Below, one piece after another: positions 25,053-30,760 of a stretch of 42,073 nt of DNA (the stretch's first letter is position 1; each line of letters opens with the position of its first letter). The stretch covers positions 1 to 42,073 of IMG/VR virus record IMGVR_UViG_3300025687_000099. One strand, written 5' to 3'. The notes below the pieces were generated by a model, which saw only the letters and a program-made list of their open reading frames with translations, was not told the DNA's origin and searched no databases. A program made the translations under genes and the position numbers. The stretch comes from a virus.

Positions 25053-25259
25053 TTATTTTTCGACTAAACCATTTGCAGTCATTACATATTCTTTTGGGTC
25101 TTCAGAATTGATATATGTAACATCTTTGACGATTTCACCAATTGGAATAGCAGACGGGTGTATGTCGAAGCTTTCACCGTCCCACCTATCGGCCCAATAG
25201 ACTAAAGTGTCAATGTTTCCTGGGACTAATTGCGATCTAAAATACTCAAAACGTTCCAT
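25053..25259 (-). CDS. Hypothetical small protein
   Basis: 68 residues from ATG 25259, preceded by GGAGG. Sequence MERFEYFRSQLVPGNIDTLV, then YWADRWDGESFDIHPSAIPI. Acidic, possibly a small beta/alpha fold. No family recognised. Preceded upstream by the Cys-rich gene at 25292. Confidence 0.55.
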   Translation of the reverse strand: MERFEYFRSQLVPGNIDTLVYWADRWDGESFDIHPSAIPIGEIVKDVTYINSEDPKEYVMTANGLVEK

Positions 25260-25291
25260 TGTTAATTCCTCCATCTAAGAATTGCCGGGGA

Positions 25292-25555
25292 TCACTGGCA
25301 CAAAGCCCTTCCACAATACTGACAATATTTTATTCCGTGACCACCACATATACATCTTTTAAATTTAGTGGGCTTTGTGCCCACGTGCATTTGAGTATTG
25401 GACGGCCCTGGAAGAGGGCACCATTGCGGGATTTCTTTGAAAATATTTACATCTATTCTCATACGTGCAGATTTGGTACAAAAGTGATTTCTGCAATCAA
25501 TTGTCCCGCAATTTCCACACTTGTAGCAATTTGTAATCTCTATTAATTTTTTCAT
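25292..25555 (-). CDS. Cys-rich zinc-binding-like protein, paralogue of 26042
   Basis: 87 residues from ATG 25555. N-terminal CYKCGNCGTIDCRNHFC is rich in Cys/His; the C-terminus has CICGGHGIKYCQYCGRALCQ. Two zinc sites are plausible. The segment PSNTQMHVGTKP and the ending CGRALCQ are shared with the 87-residue protein at 26042. No known function. Confidence 0.62.
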   Translation of the reverse strand: MKKLIEITNCYKCGNCGTIDCRNHFCTKSARMRIDVNIFKEIPQWCPLPGPSNTQMHVGTKPTKFKRCICGGHGIKYCQYCGRALCQ

Positions 25556-25576
25556 AAGTCCGTCCAATGTAATGAT

Positions 25577-25593
25577 CACCGGCTCGTCCGGTG
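25577..25593 (-). promoter_or_regulatory. Leader hairpin, RCRAG family (copy C)
   Basis: Minus strand: CACCGG, loop ACGAG, CCGGTG, six perfect base pairs, about 22 nt upstream of ATG 25555. Same loop as copy A. Confidence 0.6.
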
Positions 25594-25620
25594 CATTATT
25601 TTATTAATAAAAATGCGTGT

Positions 25621-25809
25621 TCAGCAAACCACAACTTCGTTTGTACAACATGGACATATAATTAAACCACCATCGTTAAACTGGTGCTTGTGAATTCTGA
25701 ACCCATCGTGTTCTGGTGTAATTGTGAATTTTTCACCATTATGTTCGAACGAAATCCGGTCGGTTTTGTTAGATATATTTTTATCGTTTCCAATTCTGAC
25801 AATCTCCAT
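25621..25809 (-). CDS. Hypothetical small protein with C-terminal Cys pairs
   Basis: 62 residues from ATG 25809 (GGAGG upstream). Beta-rich N-terminal part (MEIVRIGNDKNISNKTDRIS, FTITPEHDGFRIHKHQF) and ending LIICPCCTNEVVVC, a possible zinc knuckle. No family recognised. A structured leader precedes it. Confidence 0.55.
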   Translation of the reverse strand: MEIVRIGNDKNISNKTDRISFEHNGEKFTITPEHDGFRIHKHQFNDGGLIICPCCTNEVVVC

Positions 25810-25849
25810 ATTTACCTCCAAGCATTTTTGTTAATATTGTGATAACCGG

Positions 25850-25928
25850 TGCGGGGCATGTAGGTGGTATTTTAGGGCACCCTGTACAGAGGTTCCACCC
25901 GCCGCCTACGAGGACTACACACCCCGCA
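25850..25928 (-). ncRNA. Nested-stem structured leader
   Basis: Outer stem TGCGGGG (25850-25856) with CCCCGCA (25922-25928); inner stem GTAGG (25860-25864) with CCTAC (25905-25909); apical hairpin AGGG, CA, CCCT (25874-25883). It precedes the minus-strand gene at 25809. The same DNA also contains a 52-codon minus-strand frame (ATG at 25939, MNTVAGCVVLVGGG...), so coding cannot be ruled out. Confidence 0.42.
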
Positions 25929-26041
25929 ACCGTGTTCATTATTTTATTGGCCCCTACACCGGATTTAGTGCTTCTTCTCTACCCCGGTACGGCTTAGCAT
26001 AATGTTATCTCCAGCACTCCACCGGGGGCCAATGCCGGGGA

Positions 26042-26305
26042 TCACTGGCTCAAAGCCCTTCCACACCATTTGCAGAAGGGAGGCCAGGGATAATTTTTCT
26101 TTTCTGTTTCGCATTCTCCGCATGGCTTTGTGTCCATGTGCATTCGAGTATTGGACGGCCTTTTCAAGATGGCAAGGGCCGACTCTAAAACCTCTATTCT
26201 GTATTTCAGTAAAAAACAGGCTGAATCATCCCAAGATTTTAATGCCTTGCGATAGTCGGCCTTCCACGTTGCCAATAGATGATCTATCTCTTCAATTTTA
26301 TTCAT
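26042..26305 (-). CDS. Helical protein with C-terminal zinc knuckle, paralogue of 25292
   Basis: 87 residues from ATG 26305, the same length as its paralogue. The N-terminal half differs: helical (IEEIDHLLATWKADYRKALK). The C-terminal half is shared: PSNTRMHMDTKP, then CGECETEKK and CKWCGRALSQ. This looks like a duplicated zinc-binding tail with exchanged N-terminal modules. Function unknown. Confidence 0.62.
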   Translation of the reverse strand: MNKIEEIDHLLATWKADYRKALKSWDDSACFLLKYRIEVLESALAILKRPSNTRMHMDTKPCGECETEKKNYPWPPFCKWCGRALSQ

Positions 26306-26323
26306 AGTCCGCTCCAATAAGGA

Positions 26324-26370
26324 GTTATGCGGATTGCGCGTGCGCGCGTTCCTATATATGGGCCGCATAA
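26324..26370 (-). promoter_or_regulatory. Long leader stem before gene 26042
   Basis: TTATGCGG and CCGCATAA form an eight-base-pair stem enclosing a GCGC-rich inner hairpin (GCGC, GTGC, GCGC). It sits in the 5' leader of the minus-strand gene starting at 26305. The adjacent leader sequence (26307-26331) is also found at 21423-21446. Confidence 0.5.
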
Positions 26371-26399
26371 TTTCCTGAATTGATATTCATTTCTGTACA

Positions 26400-26762
26400 T
26401 CATATTAATGAATCAACTCGTTCGCCTTTTGCACCGATTCTGCCGCAACATTCACAAGGGTGTGATTGATGTGCAGCACACCCAGGATGACCGCAGGGTT
26501 TACCATCTTCAAATACGCGTTCTTCATAAGGACCACCGGCCATCATCGCATCCAAAAATGTCACCATCTTTTGCCCATCAGTCCACTGATCCCAACCAAC
26601 CTTGTTCCTGATTTCGTTGGCCTCAACCATGTCGATATTATCCATATGTCTTGCAAGGGATTGTCGATATGATTCTTCGGTTTCACCTTCATTGGGTTGC
26701 CGAAACCCTCTTACTTTTGCCCTGTCTTTTAGGCTCTGAAAATCTGGGAAATTCATTGGCAT
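26400..26762 (-). CDS. Conserved phage hypothetical with C-terminal Cys/His cluster
   Basis: 120 residues. N-terminal FPDFQSLKDRAKVRGFRQPN, then GETEESYRQSLARHMDNIDM and EIRNKVGWDQWTDGQKMVTF, is a pattern I know from short phage proteins. The tail CGHPGCAAHQSHPCECCGRI has five Cys and two His, a likely zinc site. No function known. First large gene of the accessory run after 26794. Confidence 0.62.
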   Translation of the reverse strand: MPMNFPDFQSLKDRAKVRGFRQPNEGETEESYRQSLARHMDNIDMVEANEIRNKVGWDQWTDGQKMVTFLDAMMAGGPYEERVFEDGKPCGHPGCAAHQSHPCECCGRIGAKGERVDSLI

Positions 26763-26793
26763 GATATTACTCCTTATCTTTTATAAATTTGAC

Positions 26794-27027
26794 TCAACCT
26801 TGACCACACGCCGTTTCATTATTCCCGGTCTTATCGCGGTCCTTATAAAACATGCTTTCTGGGTTGGTTAGGGCAAAGATCCAACACAACGCTTCTTTTG
26901 TGCAAGAGTGGGCCATGTCTGCCGGGTTTTGAATTGAATAATATTTGTCGTGCGATGTTGACGCAGAAAAGCCAGAGAGATTCGATAACCTCTTTGGCTT
27001 GTTAGCTGATACAGATTTTGTAGTCAT
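26794..27027 (-). CDS. Hypothetical protein, first gene of the accessory operon
   Basis: 77 residues, ATG 27027 with AAGGGG 5-9 nt upstream. Contains LSGFSASTSHDKYYSIQNPA, then DMAHSCTKEALCWIFALTNP. No named family. A sigma70-like promoter (27079-27107) and the 30-bp repeat lie directly upstream, so it is probably the promoter-proximal gene of the leftward accessory operon. Confidence 0.6.
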   Translation of the reverse strand: MTTKSVSANKPKRLSNLSGFSASTSHDKYYSIQNPADMAHSCTKEALCWIFALTNPESMFYKDRDKTGNNETACGQG

Positions 27028-27041
27028 TTGGACCCCTTACG

Positions 27042-27071
27042 AGGTCCGGTGTCACGATTGGGTAGCGCGAC
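27042..27071. repeat. 30-bp direct repeat, left copy
   Basis: Identical over 30 bases, same orientation, to 30247-30276; core TCACGATTGGGTAGCGCGAC. It lies between the lipoprotein gene and the accessory operon. A GGACC/GGTCC stem (27030-27047) overlaps its edge. Confidence 0.92.
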
Positions 27072-27078
27072 TATGGTA

Positions 27079-27107
27079 AATTTATCTAAATTTTATAATT
27101 TTGTCAA
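27079..27107 (-). promoter_or_regulatory. Leftward sigma70-type promoter
   Basis: Minus strand TTGACA (27107-27102), 17-bp spacer, TAAATT (27084-27079, four of six consensus). Predicted transcription start about 27072, exactly at the edge of the 30-bp repeat. It would drive the accessory operon from 26794 leftwards. Confidence 0.55.
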
Positions 27108-27110
27108 GCG

Positions 27111-27290
27111 CTAATTTAAGATATTTACGATATCGTACACAATGACTCCGATATCCATCAGGTCAACCGTGGTTTCCTTTATTTTTTCGGTCTGTTGGTC
27201 CTGTTTAGCTTGCTGCTCGACGGTCATTGGCTGTTTTGCAGCGCATGACATAAGCGCCAGGAATGCTATTATTACGATAAGTTTTTTCAT
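27111..27290 (-). CDS. Small lipoprotein
   Basis: 59 residues, ATG at 27290-27288. MKKLIVIIAFLALMSCAAKQ is a lipoprotein signal with lipobox LMSC (Cys16) and +2 Ala, predicting outer-membrane anchoring in a Gram-negative host. The mature part is about 44 residues, Gln/Lys/Glu-rich then hydrophobic (DLMDIGVIVYDIVNILN). It lies 9 nt after the PEP-CTERM gene; last in the repressor operon. Prophage lipoproteins often block superinfection at the surface; that role is inferred here. Confidence 0.62.
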   Translation of the reverse strand: MKKLIVIIAFLALMSCAAKQPMTVEQQAKQDQQTEKIKETTVDLMDIGVIVYDIVNILN

Positions 27291-27299
27291 AGCAGTATT

Positions 27300-28052
27300 T
27301 TACCTTTTCCGCTGTATTTTTGCAAGCCCCAACAACCCAACACCAAACAGGATAAGCGTTGACGGTTCTGGAACAGGGTTGAGTTCGTCAGGCTCACCAG
27401 GGCGAATATATGTCAGTGACCGGACACCCCAGGCCCATTGTGACGATACGCCCCGGTAGGGTTGCCACATAATGCTTTCGGACTCGCCCCATCCCGTATA
27501 AAACCCGTAGAGCATATTTGCCAGATCGTACCCTATAATTGGTACGGAATGGTTCGGGCCGCTCGTACCAGATGCCACATACCCTACCAATGGCCGACCG
27601 GCATCAATTTCATCGACGATATACTGAAAATCTGTGCTTGTATTATATGATACCCAATCCGTGTACCCGCGCCATGCGGCGTAATTTCGCGCACCGTCAT
27701 CTATGCGGGACACATATGTTGACCCCATTGAGAGCGAACCCTCAGAAGTGCCCATGAAATCCGCTATAGACGTATCAGGCGGTGGTGTGCCGGTTCTGTC
27801 CGGCTTCGGGTCATAAAAATAGTTATGTTCCGGGCTGGATATGTGGTCTTGTACGTTGGCGGTTAGAAAAACATCAGAACCGGTCGCATCAAACAGATTG
27901 TCATACCCGTTCATATCCCAATAACCCAAAACCATACCTACGGCTGTAGGGGAGCATCCGTGATACCAACTATACGCTGGTACATTATCTATTGTGACGG
28001 GTGATGCGTATGCGGTGCTGCAAAACAATAATATAATGATTATCTTTTTCAT
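27300..28052 (-). CDS. Secreted C39-like cysteine-peptidase-fold protein with PEP-CTERM sorting signal
   Basis: 250 residues from ATG 28052 (GGGAGG upstream). Signal peptide MKKIIIILLFCSTAYA. The body begins YSWYHGCSPTAVGMVLGYWD, with the expected nucleophile Cys, and later NHSVPIIGYD with the catalytic-type His, the pattern of C39-like papain-fold proteins. The C-terminus is a full tripartite PEP-CTERM signal: VPEPS, a hydrophobic helix (TLILFGVGLLGLAK) and a basic end (RKR). That signal is processed by an exosortase, a host enzyme linked to exopolysaccharide. I know of few phage examples. Part of the five-gene operon with the repressor. Confidence 0.85.
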   Translation of the reverse strand: MKKIIIILLFCSTAYASPVTIDNVPAYSWYHGCSPTAVGMVLGYWDMNGYDNLFDATGSDVFLTANVQDHISSPEHNYFYDPKPDRTGTPPPDTSIADFMGTSEGSLSMGSTYVSRIDDGARNYAAWRGYTDWVSYNTSTDFQYIVDEIDAGRPLVGYVASGTSGPNHSVPIIGYDLANMLYGFYTGWGESESIMWQPYRGVSSQWAWGVRSLTYIRPGEPDELNPVPEPSTLILFGVGLLGLAKIQRKR

Positions 28053-28063
28053 GCCGCCTCCCG

Positions 28064-28282
28064 TCACCGATCAATGGATAATGGACACAATTGATATCCT
28101 GCAACTGTGATAGCAGCAGATCCGCTTGGACAGTCGTAAATACATATCTTGTTCATTCCATCGACATATTCACTCTTCAAAAAACACATCACTGCGTAGG
28201 CTGGTGTGGTTGTTTTAACGTGCAGAAAAATAGCGAACAATAGTACCATAAAGCAAAACAAAGAAATGATTATTTTTTTCAT
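28064..28282 (-). CDS. Small secreted Cys-containing protein
   Basis: 72 residues. Long signal sequence (MKKIIISLFCFMVLLFAIFL, then HVKTTTPAYA), mature part about 42 residues with four Cys: CFLKSEYVDGMNKICIYDC and LCPLSI. Two disulfides are likely in the periplasm or outside. GGGAGGC site upstream. Lies 12 nt after the PAS gene and 11 nt before the PEP-CTERM gene. Similar short proteins occur in other phages as I recall, without known role. Confidence 0.62.
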   Translation of the reverse strand: MKKIIISLFCFMVLLFAIFLHVKTTTPAYAVMCFLKSEYVDGMNKICIYDCPSGSAAITVAGYQLCPLSIDR

Positions 28283-28294
28283 GTTGCCTCCCTG

Positions 28295-28966
28295 TTAACC
28301 TGTCTTTAATTTTAGTTCCTGCTGCGTGATACGTCTTACGTTGAAAACGATATTTTTTCCACCTGCGGGACTGATATAACCCACCTTGTGCCTGGTTTCG
28401 TCATAAAGAGAGAATTTGTACTCAATGTCCACCGGCTCATGAGTTTCAAGCACCTTTTTAACTGCACGTTTGACAGCGCGAATATATTCGGGCCAGATAG
28501 TATCATATATATTGACGCCGATTACATTACCGACTGCGCGGTCCGGAAATGCGACAGCCAGAATATAGCCGGATTCAGATACAATGAACGAATTTTGACT
28601 GCTACTCACTACCTCCCTATCCGGTAATTGCATTGGGTTGGTTCTTGGTCTGATGATTGCTTTCCGCCAAAACATGAAAATATACCCACCATACGAGTTT
28701 TTTATGATGTGAAGTTCAGCCGCTGGAACCTCTGTGTTTTTATCAATCCTGTAACTAGACATATTGAGAAAAACCGGTTTGGAACGTGCGATATGCGGCA
28801 GTACAGAATTGATCAAGCGCGAGTTTTTAGGGCCTAAAAACGGGCCAAAATGTGCTCCTAATGGAATCCGGGGGTCTTGAGATGATATGGCCCTGCACTG
28901 GCTGTCAGTCACTATTATATTGTCCGGTTCCCGCCTCTCCCACTCCCCCGGAGGCGGGCGTTTCAT
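28295..28966 (-). CDS. PAS-domain protein coupled to the repressor gene
   Basis: 223 residues, no signal peptide. Residues about 120-215 look like a PAS sensor domain: NSFIVSESGYILAVAFPDRA, GVNIYDTIWPEYIRAVKRAV and a closing GKNIVFNVRRIT strand. The first 110 residues may be a second, weaker PAS-like unit. The start ATG overlaps the repressor stop (ATGA), so the two are made together. No kinase, cyclase or DNA-binding part is fused. A cytosolic sensor of a small molecule or redox state that modulates the repressor is a reasonable inference. Confidence 0.6.
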   Translation of the reverse strand: MKRPPPGEWERREPDNIIVTDSQCRAISSQDPRIPLGAHFGPFLGPKNSRLINSVLPHIARSKPVFLNMSSYRIDKNTEVPAAELHIIKNSYGGYIFMFWRKAIIRPRTNPMQLPDREVVSSSQNSFIVSESGYILAVAFPDRAVGNVIGVNIYDTIWPEYIRAVKRAVKKVLETHEPVDIEYKFSLYDETRHKVGYISPAGGKNIVFNVRRITQQELKLKTG

Positions 28967-29418
28967 TCCCCCGTTGTGCCGTTCTTTTGGCTACCTCTTT
29001 CTCCCTTTATTTCTTTGATTTTCTGTCTGATAGCTGAAACTATATCACCAAAAGCTATCGGGTCTAATTCCTCTAATTCCAACAGATGTTCATTTGCGAT
29101 TCTTGCAAGATTTTTATTTTTGAATTTTTGAATTATTTGGTAGTGAAGCCAAACTTCAGGATCTTTAATTTTGACTATCGATTCGTCGTCTTGTTTTATG
29201 GATGCAACAAACTCGGAAACTGTTTCAAACCCACAAGCTTTTGCAACTGTTTTTTGTGTCTGCCGCCCTGCATTTTTAGCTCTATTAATGATTTGATAAA
29301 TGTGATTAGGAGCACATTTATATTTACCAGCCAAAACCTTCACGCTCATTTTGTCGGCGTAAAAAGAGAGAGCCTTTAAAAAATCATCGTATTCTTTGTC
29401 GTAAACAACCATAAACAT
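28963..29418 (-). CDS. Phage repressor (CI-type helix-turn-helix, no cleavage domain)
   Basis: 151 residues. Residues about 12-60 form a helix-turn-helix (MSVKVLAGKYKCAPNHIYQI, then INRAKNAGRQTQKTVAKACG). The C-terminal part is helical and charged and shows no S24/LexA autoproteolysis site, so classical RecA-driven cleavage is unlikely. It is transcribed away from the Cro-like gene across an operator-rich gap, the usual repressor position. Translationally coupled to the PAS gene downstream. Alternative start ATG 29412 is possible. Confidence 0.75.
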   Translation of the reverse strand: MFMVVYDKEYDDFLKALSFYADKMSVKVLAGKYKCAPNHIYQIINRAKNAGRQTQKTVAKACGFETVSEFVASIKQDDESIVKIKDPEVWLHYQIIQKFKNKNLARIANEHLLELEELDPIAFGDIVSAIRQKIKEIKGERGSQKNGTTGE

Positions 29419-29420
29419 AA

Positions 29421-29496
29421 AGTTAACCTATTGGTTTAAAAAAACAATTCACAAAAGTGAACTAAAGTGAATTTTTTTGTTGACATCAGTTAACTG
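29421..29496. promoter_or_regulatory. Operator cluster between repressor and Cro-like genes
   Basis: Elements seen: TTCAC, AAAA, GTGAA (29448-29461) and overlapping AATTCAC/GTGAATT (29446-29473); GTTAAC (29422-29427); and the perfect palindrome CAGTTAACTG (29487-29496) inside the rightward promoter spacer. The GTTAAC core appears twice and the TTCAC core three times including inverted copies. Two operator types, possibly one for each regulator. Confidence 0.6.
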
Positions 29497-29508
29497 TTTA
29501 GTTACAAT
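29480..29508 (+). promoter_or_regulatory. Rightward early promoter
   Basis: TTGACA (29480-29485), 17-bp spacer, TACAAT (29503-29508). The -35 is a full consensus match, the -10 five of six. Predicted start of transcription is 29514-29516, at or within a base or two of the Cro-like ATG (29516), so the mRNA would be leaderless. The palindrome in the spacer makes it repressible. Confidence 0.78.
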
Positions 29509-29515
29509 GCGAACC

Positions 29516-29710
29516 ATGAAGATCACACAAACATATTTAGCAGCTTGCCTTGGCGTTTCCAAGCCATATGTGAACAGATTAGTTCACGCTAAACAACGGC
29601 CTAACTGGAAAAGGGCTAAACAATTAGCCCGGATCACAAACACAAGTCCCGAACTATGGCTTGAAGGTTCAGCGGTCGAAATTCAACAAGTCTTGGGGGT
29701 AGCGGCATGA
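29516..29710 (+). CDS. Cro-like small DNA-binding protein
   Basis: 64 residues from ATG 29516. An upstream frame start at 29477 is ruled out because it lies upstream of the promoter -35. Sequence MKITQTYLAACLGVSKPYVN, then KQRPNWKRAKQLARITNTSP, is a complete helix-turn-helix of the Cro/YdaS type. Divergent from the repressor, directly under the rightward promoter with no leader. Expected role: lytic switch. Confidence 0.78.
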   Translation: MKITQTYLAACLGVSKPYVNRLVHAKQRPNWKRAKQLARITNTSPELWLEGSAVEIQQVLGVAA

Positions 29711-29805
29711 GTTTATTAATCTCACCATTTAAATTTATTACATCGTTCATGCTGCTGCCTCCTTTATTTAACCATAACAATAAAAAATCAAACAGGGAAT
29801 TATAA
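29707..29805 (+). CDS. Possible 32-residue hydrophobic microprotein
   Basis: ATG 29707 overlaps the Cro-like stop (ATGA); stop TAA 29803-29805. Product MSLLISPFKFITSFMLLPPL then a polar tail. The ATGA overlap suggests coupled translation. On the opposite strand a 38-codon frame (29750 to 29634) has a very strong AAAGGAGG site, so the segment may instead encode, or also encode, an antisense peptide. Confidence 0.35.
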   Translation: MSLLISPFKFITSFMLLPPLFNHNNKKSNREL

Positions 29806-29807
29806 AG

Positions 29808-30242
29808 ATGTGCGAAATATCTAACACACTCCACGAGATGCCAAAAAAACACGGCCTTAGTGTTGAATGGATAGCAGACCATATCGGATGTAACCCGACA
29901 TCATTGCACCGGCAGTTGAACCCGCATGACCATTACCCCTTTCCACTAAAAAAACTAATCCCCTTCATGAAAGCCTGTAGCGATGATTTATCGGTACTTG
30001 ACTTGATTGAATCAAGGCTTGGCAGGGTAGCGTTCAAGCTACCGCAAACAGACCAGAAATTAGTAACAAAAGATGTTGTAGAAATGATCCGTCAATTCTC
30101 CGATTCAATTCGGCTGATGGCAGATATTATTGAAGACAACAAAATAGACAAACAAGAAGACGTGCAACTCGGCAAGCACCTTATCAAGCTGAATCAGCAA
30201 ATTAACGAGATGCAAGCCCGGTTAATGAATAAATATCAATAA
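29808..30242 (+). CDS. CII / CP76-like regulatory protein
   Basis: 144 residues. GLSVEWIADHIGCNPTSLHR, then QLNPHDHYPFPLKKLIPFMK and SVLDLIESRLGRVAFKLP, is the conserved body of the phage CII-like/CP76 regulator family. C-terminal about 60 residues are helical, fit for oligomerisation. In temperate phages these proteins activate or modulate the establishment of lysogeny. Third gene of the rightward early transcript. Confidence 0.8.
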   Translation: MCEISNTLHEMPKKHGLSVEWIADHIGCNPTSLHRQLNPHDHYPFPLKKLIPFMKACSDDLSVLDLIESRLGRVAFKLPQTDQKLVTKDVVEMIRQFSDSIRLMADIIEDNKIDKQEDVQLGKHLIKLNQQINEMQARLMNKYQ

Positions 30243-30246
30243 AGGA

Positions 30247-30286
30247 AGGTCCGGTGTCACGATTGGGTAGCGCGACACTGGACCGA
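30247..30286 (+). repeat. 30-bp direct repeat, right copy, within a long hairpin
   Basis: 30247-30276 is identical to 27042-27071. Here it extends into an 11-bp stem: GGTCCGGTGTC (30248-30258) with GACACTGGACC (30274-30284), one G-T wobble, loop holding ACGATTGGGTAGCGC. It follows the CII-like gene stop by 4 nt and precedes the membrane protein gene at 30300. Confidence 0.85.
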
Positions 30287-30299
30287 AAGGAGAGACACA

Positions 30300-30479
30300 A
30301 TGGCAGACACATTAGACAAGGCACTTACGGTAACAATGATGGCGGTTTGTTTTTTTATATCGTTTTCTGCACCGTATTTTTTTGATTATCCATATCAGGC
30401 CAGAACCCTTGGTTTCGCTGGCGCTTTCGGTTTTTTATACTTCGGCCTGAAATTTTGGATCAAGGCCGCGAGGGGGTAG
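30300..30479 (+). CDS. Small membrane protein
   Basis: 59 residues, ATG 30300 with AAAGGAG upstream. Two hydrophobic helices (VTMMAVCFFISFSAPYFF and LGFAGAFGFLYFGLKFWI) separated by DYPYQART; basic C-terminus. Early expressed. Function unknown; possibly host takeover or exclusion. Confidence 0.55.
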   Translation: MADTLDKALTVTMMAVCFFISFSAPYFFDYPYQARTLGFAGAFGFLYFGLKFWIKAARG

Positions 30480-30481
30480 GT

Positions 30482-30760
30482 ATGTACGGTCACACAAGTA
30501 TCAGACGGTTAATTTCAGACGCATTAGCCGAATACAGGGACAATCTCAATATTTGTTTAACGATTGATGGTATGAGAGTAGACCCGGAATCCAACACAAA
30601 CGAGGATATCAGGGAAGATAATACAATCAGTATAAATATGGATTTTGGTTTAAGGGATATCATTTTTCGCCATCCTGAAGAGTTTGTGCCTGAATTACAC
30701 GATCCCCTGTTTACAGATGAAGAAAAAAAGCTTTTAGCAGAAAGGAAGGTGGCAGCATGA
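30482..30760 (+). CDS. Hypothetical early protein
   Basis: 92 residues from ATG 30482. Contains NICLTIDGMRVDPESN and an acidic C-terminal region (DEEKKLLAERK). The motif TIxGMRVD recurs in the next gene (VTIAGMRVDIDN), hinting at a shared small domain. ATGA overlap with the next gene. No family named. Confidence 0.6.
   Translation: MYGHTSIRRLISDALAEYRDNLNICLTIDGMRVDPESNTNEDIREDNTISINMDFGLRDIIFRHPEEFVPELHDPLFTDEEKKLLAERKVAA

Larger units (their letters stand above)
25283..26160. repeat. Diverged duplication (two segments, two copies)
   Basis: Segment 1: 25283-25315 versus 26033-26065, one mismatch in 33. Segment 2: 25371-25407 versus 26124-26160, three mismatches in 37. Both copies are in the same orientation and cover the 3' halves of the 87-residue genes at 25292 and 26042, extending a few bases beyond the stop codons. 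This marks a duplicated gene pair. Confidence 0.85.

Noticed and set aside
23600-27100. CRISPR-like array suggested by several similar hairpins
   Set aside because: The hairpins are widely and irregularly spaced, each in a gene leader, without spacer-repeat periodicity.
27142-27459. Plus-strand frame overlapping the lipoprotein and PEP-CTERM genes
   Set aside because: Antisense to two genes with clear signal peptides; no ribosome site.
29477-29515. N-terminal extension of the Cro-like protein from TTG 29477
   Set aside because: It lies upstream of and within the -35/-10 promoter that produces the transcript, so it cannot be translated from that mRNA.
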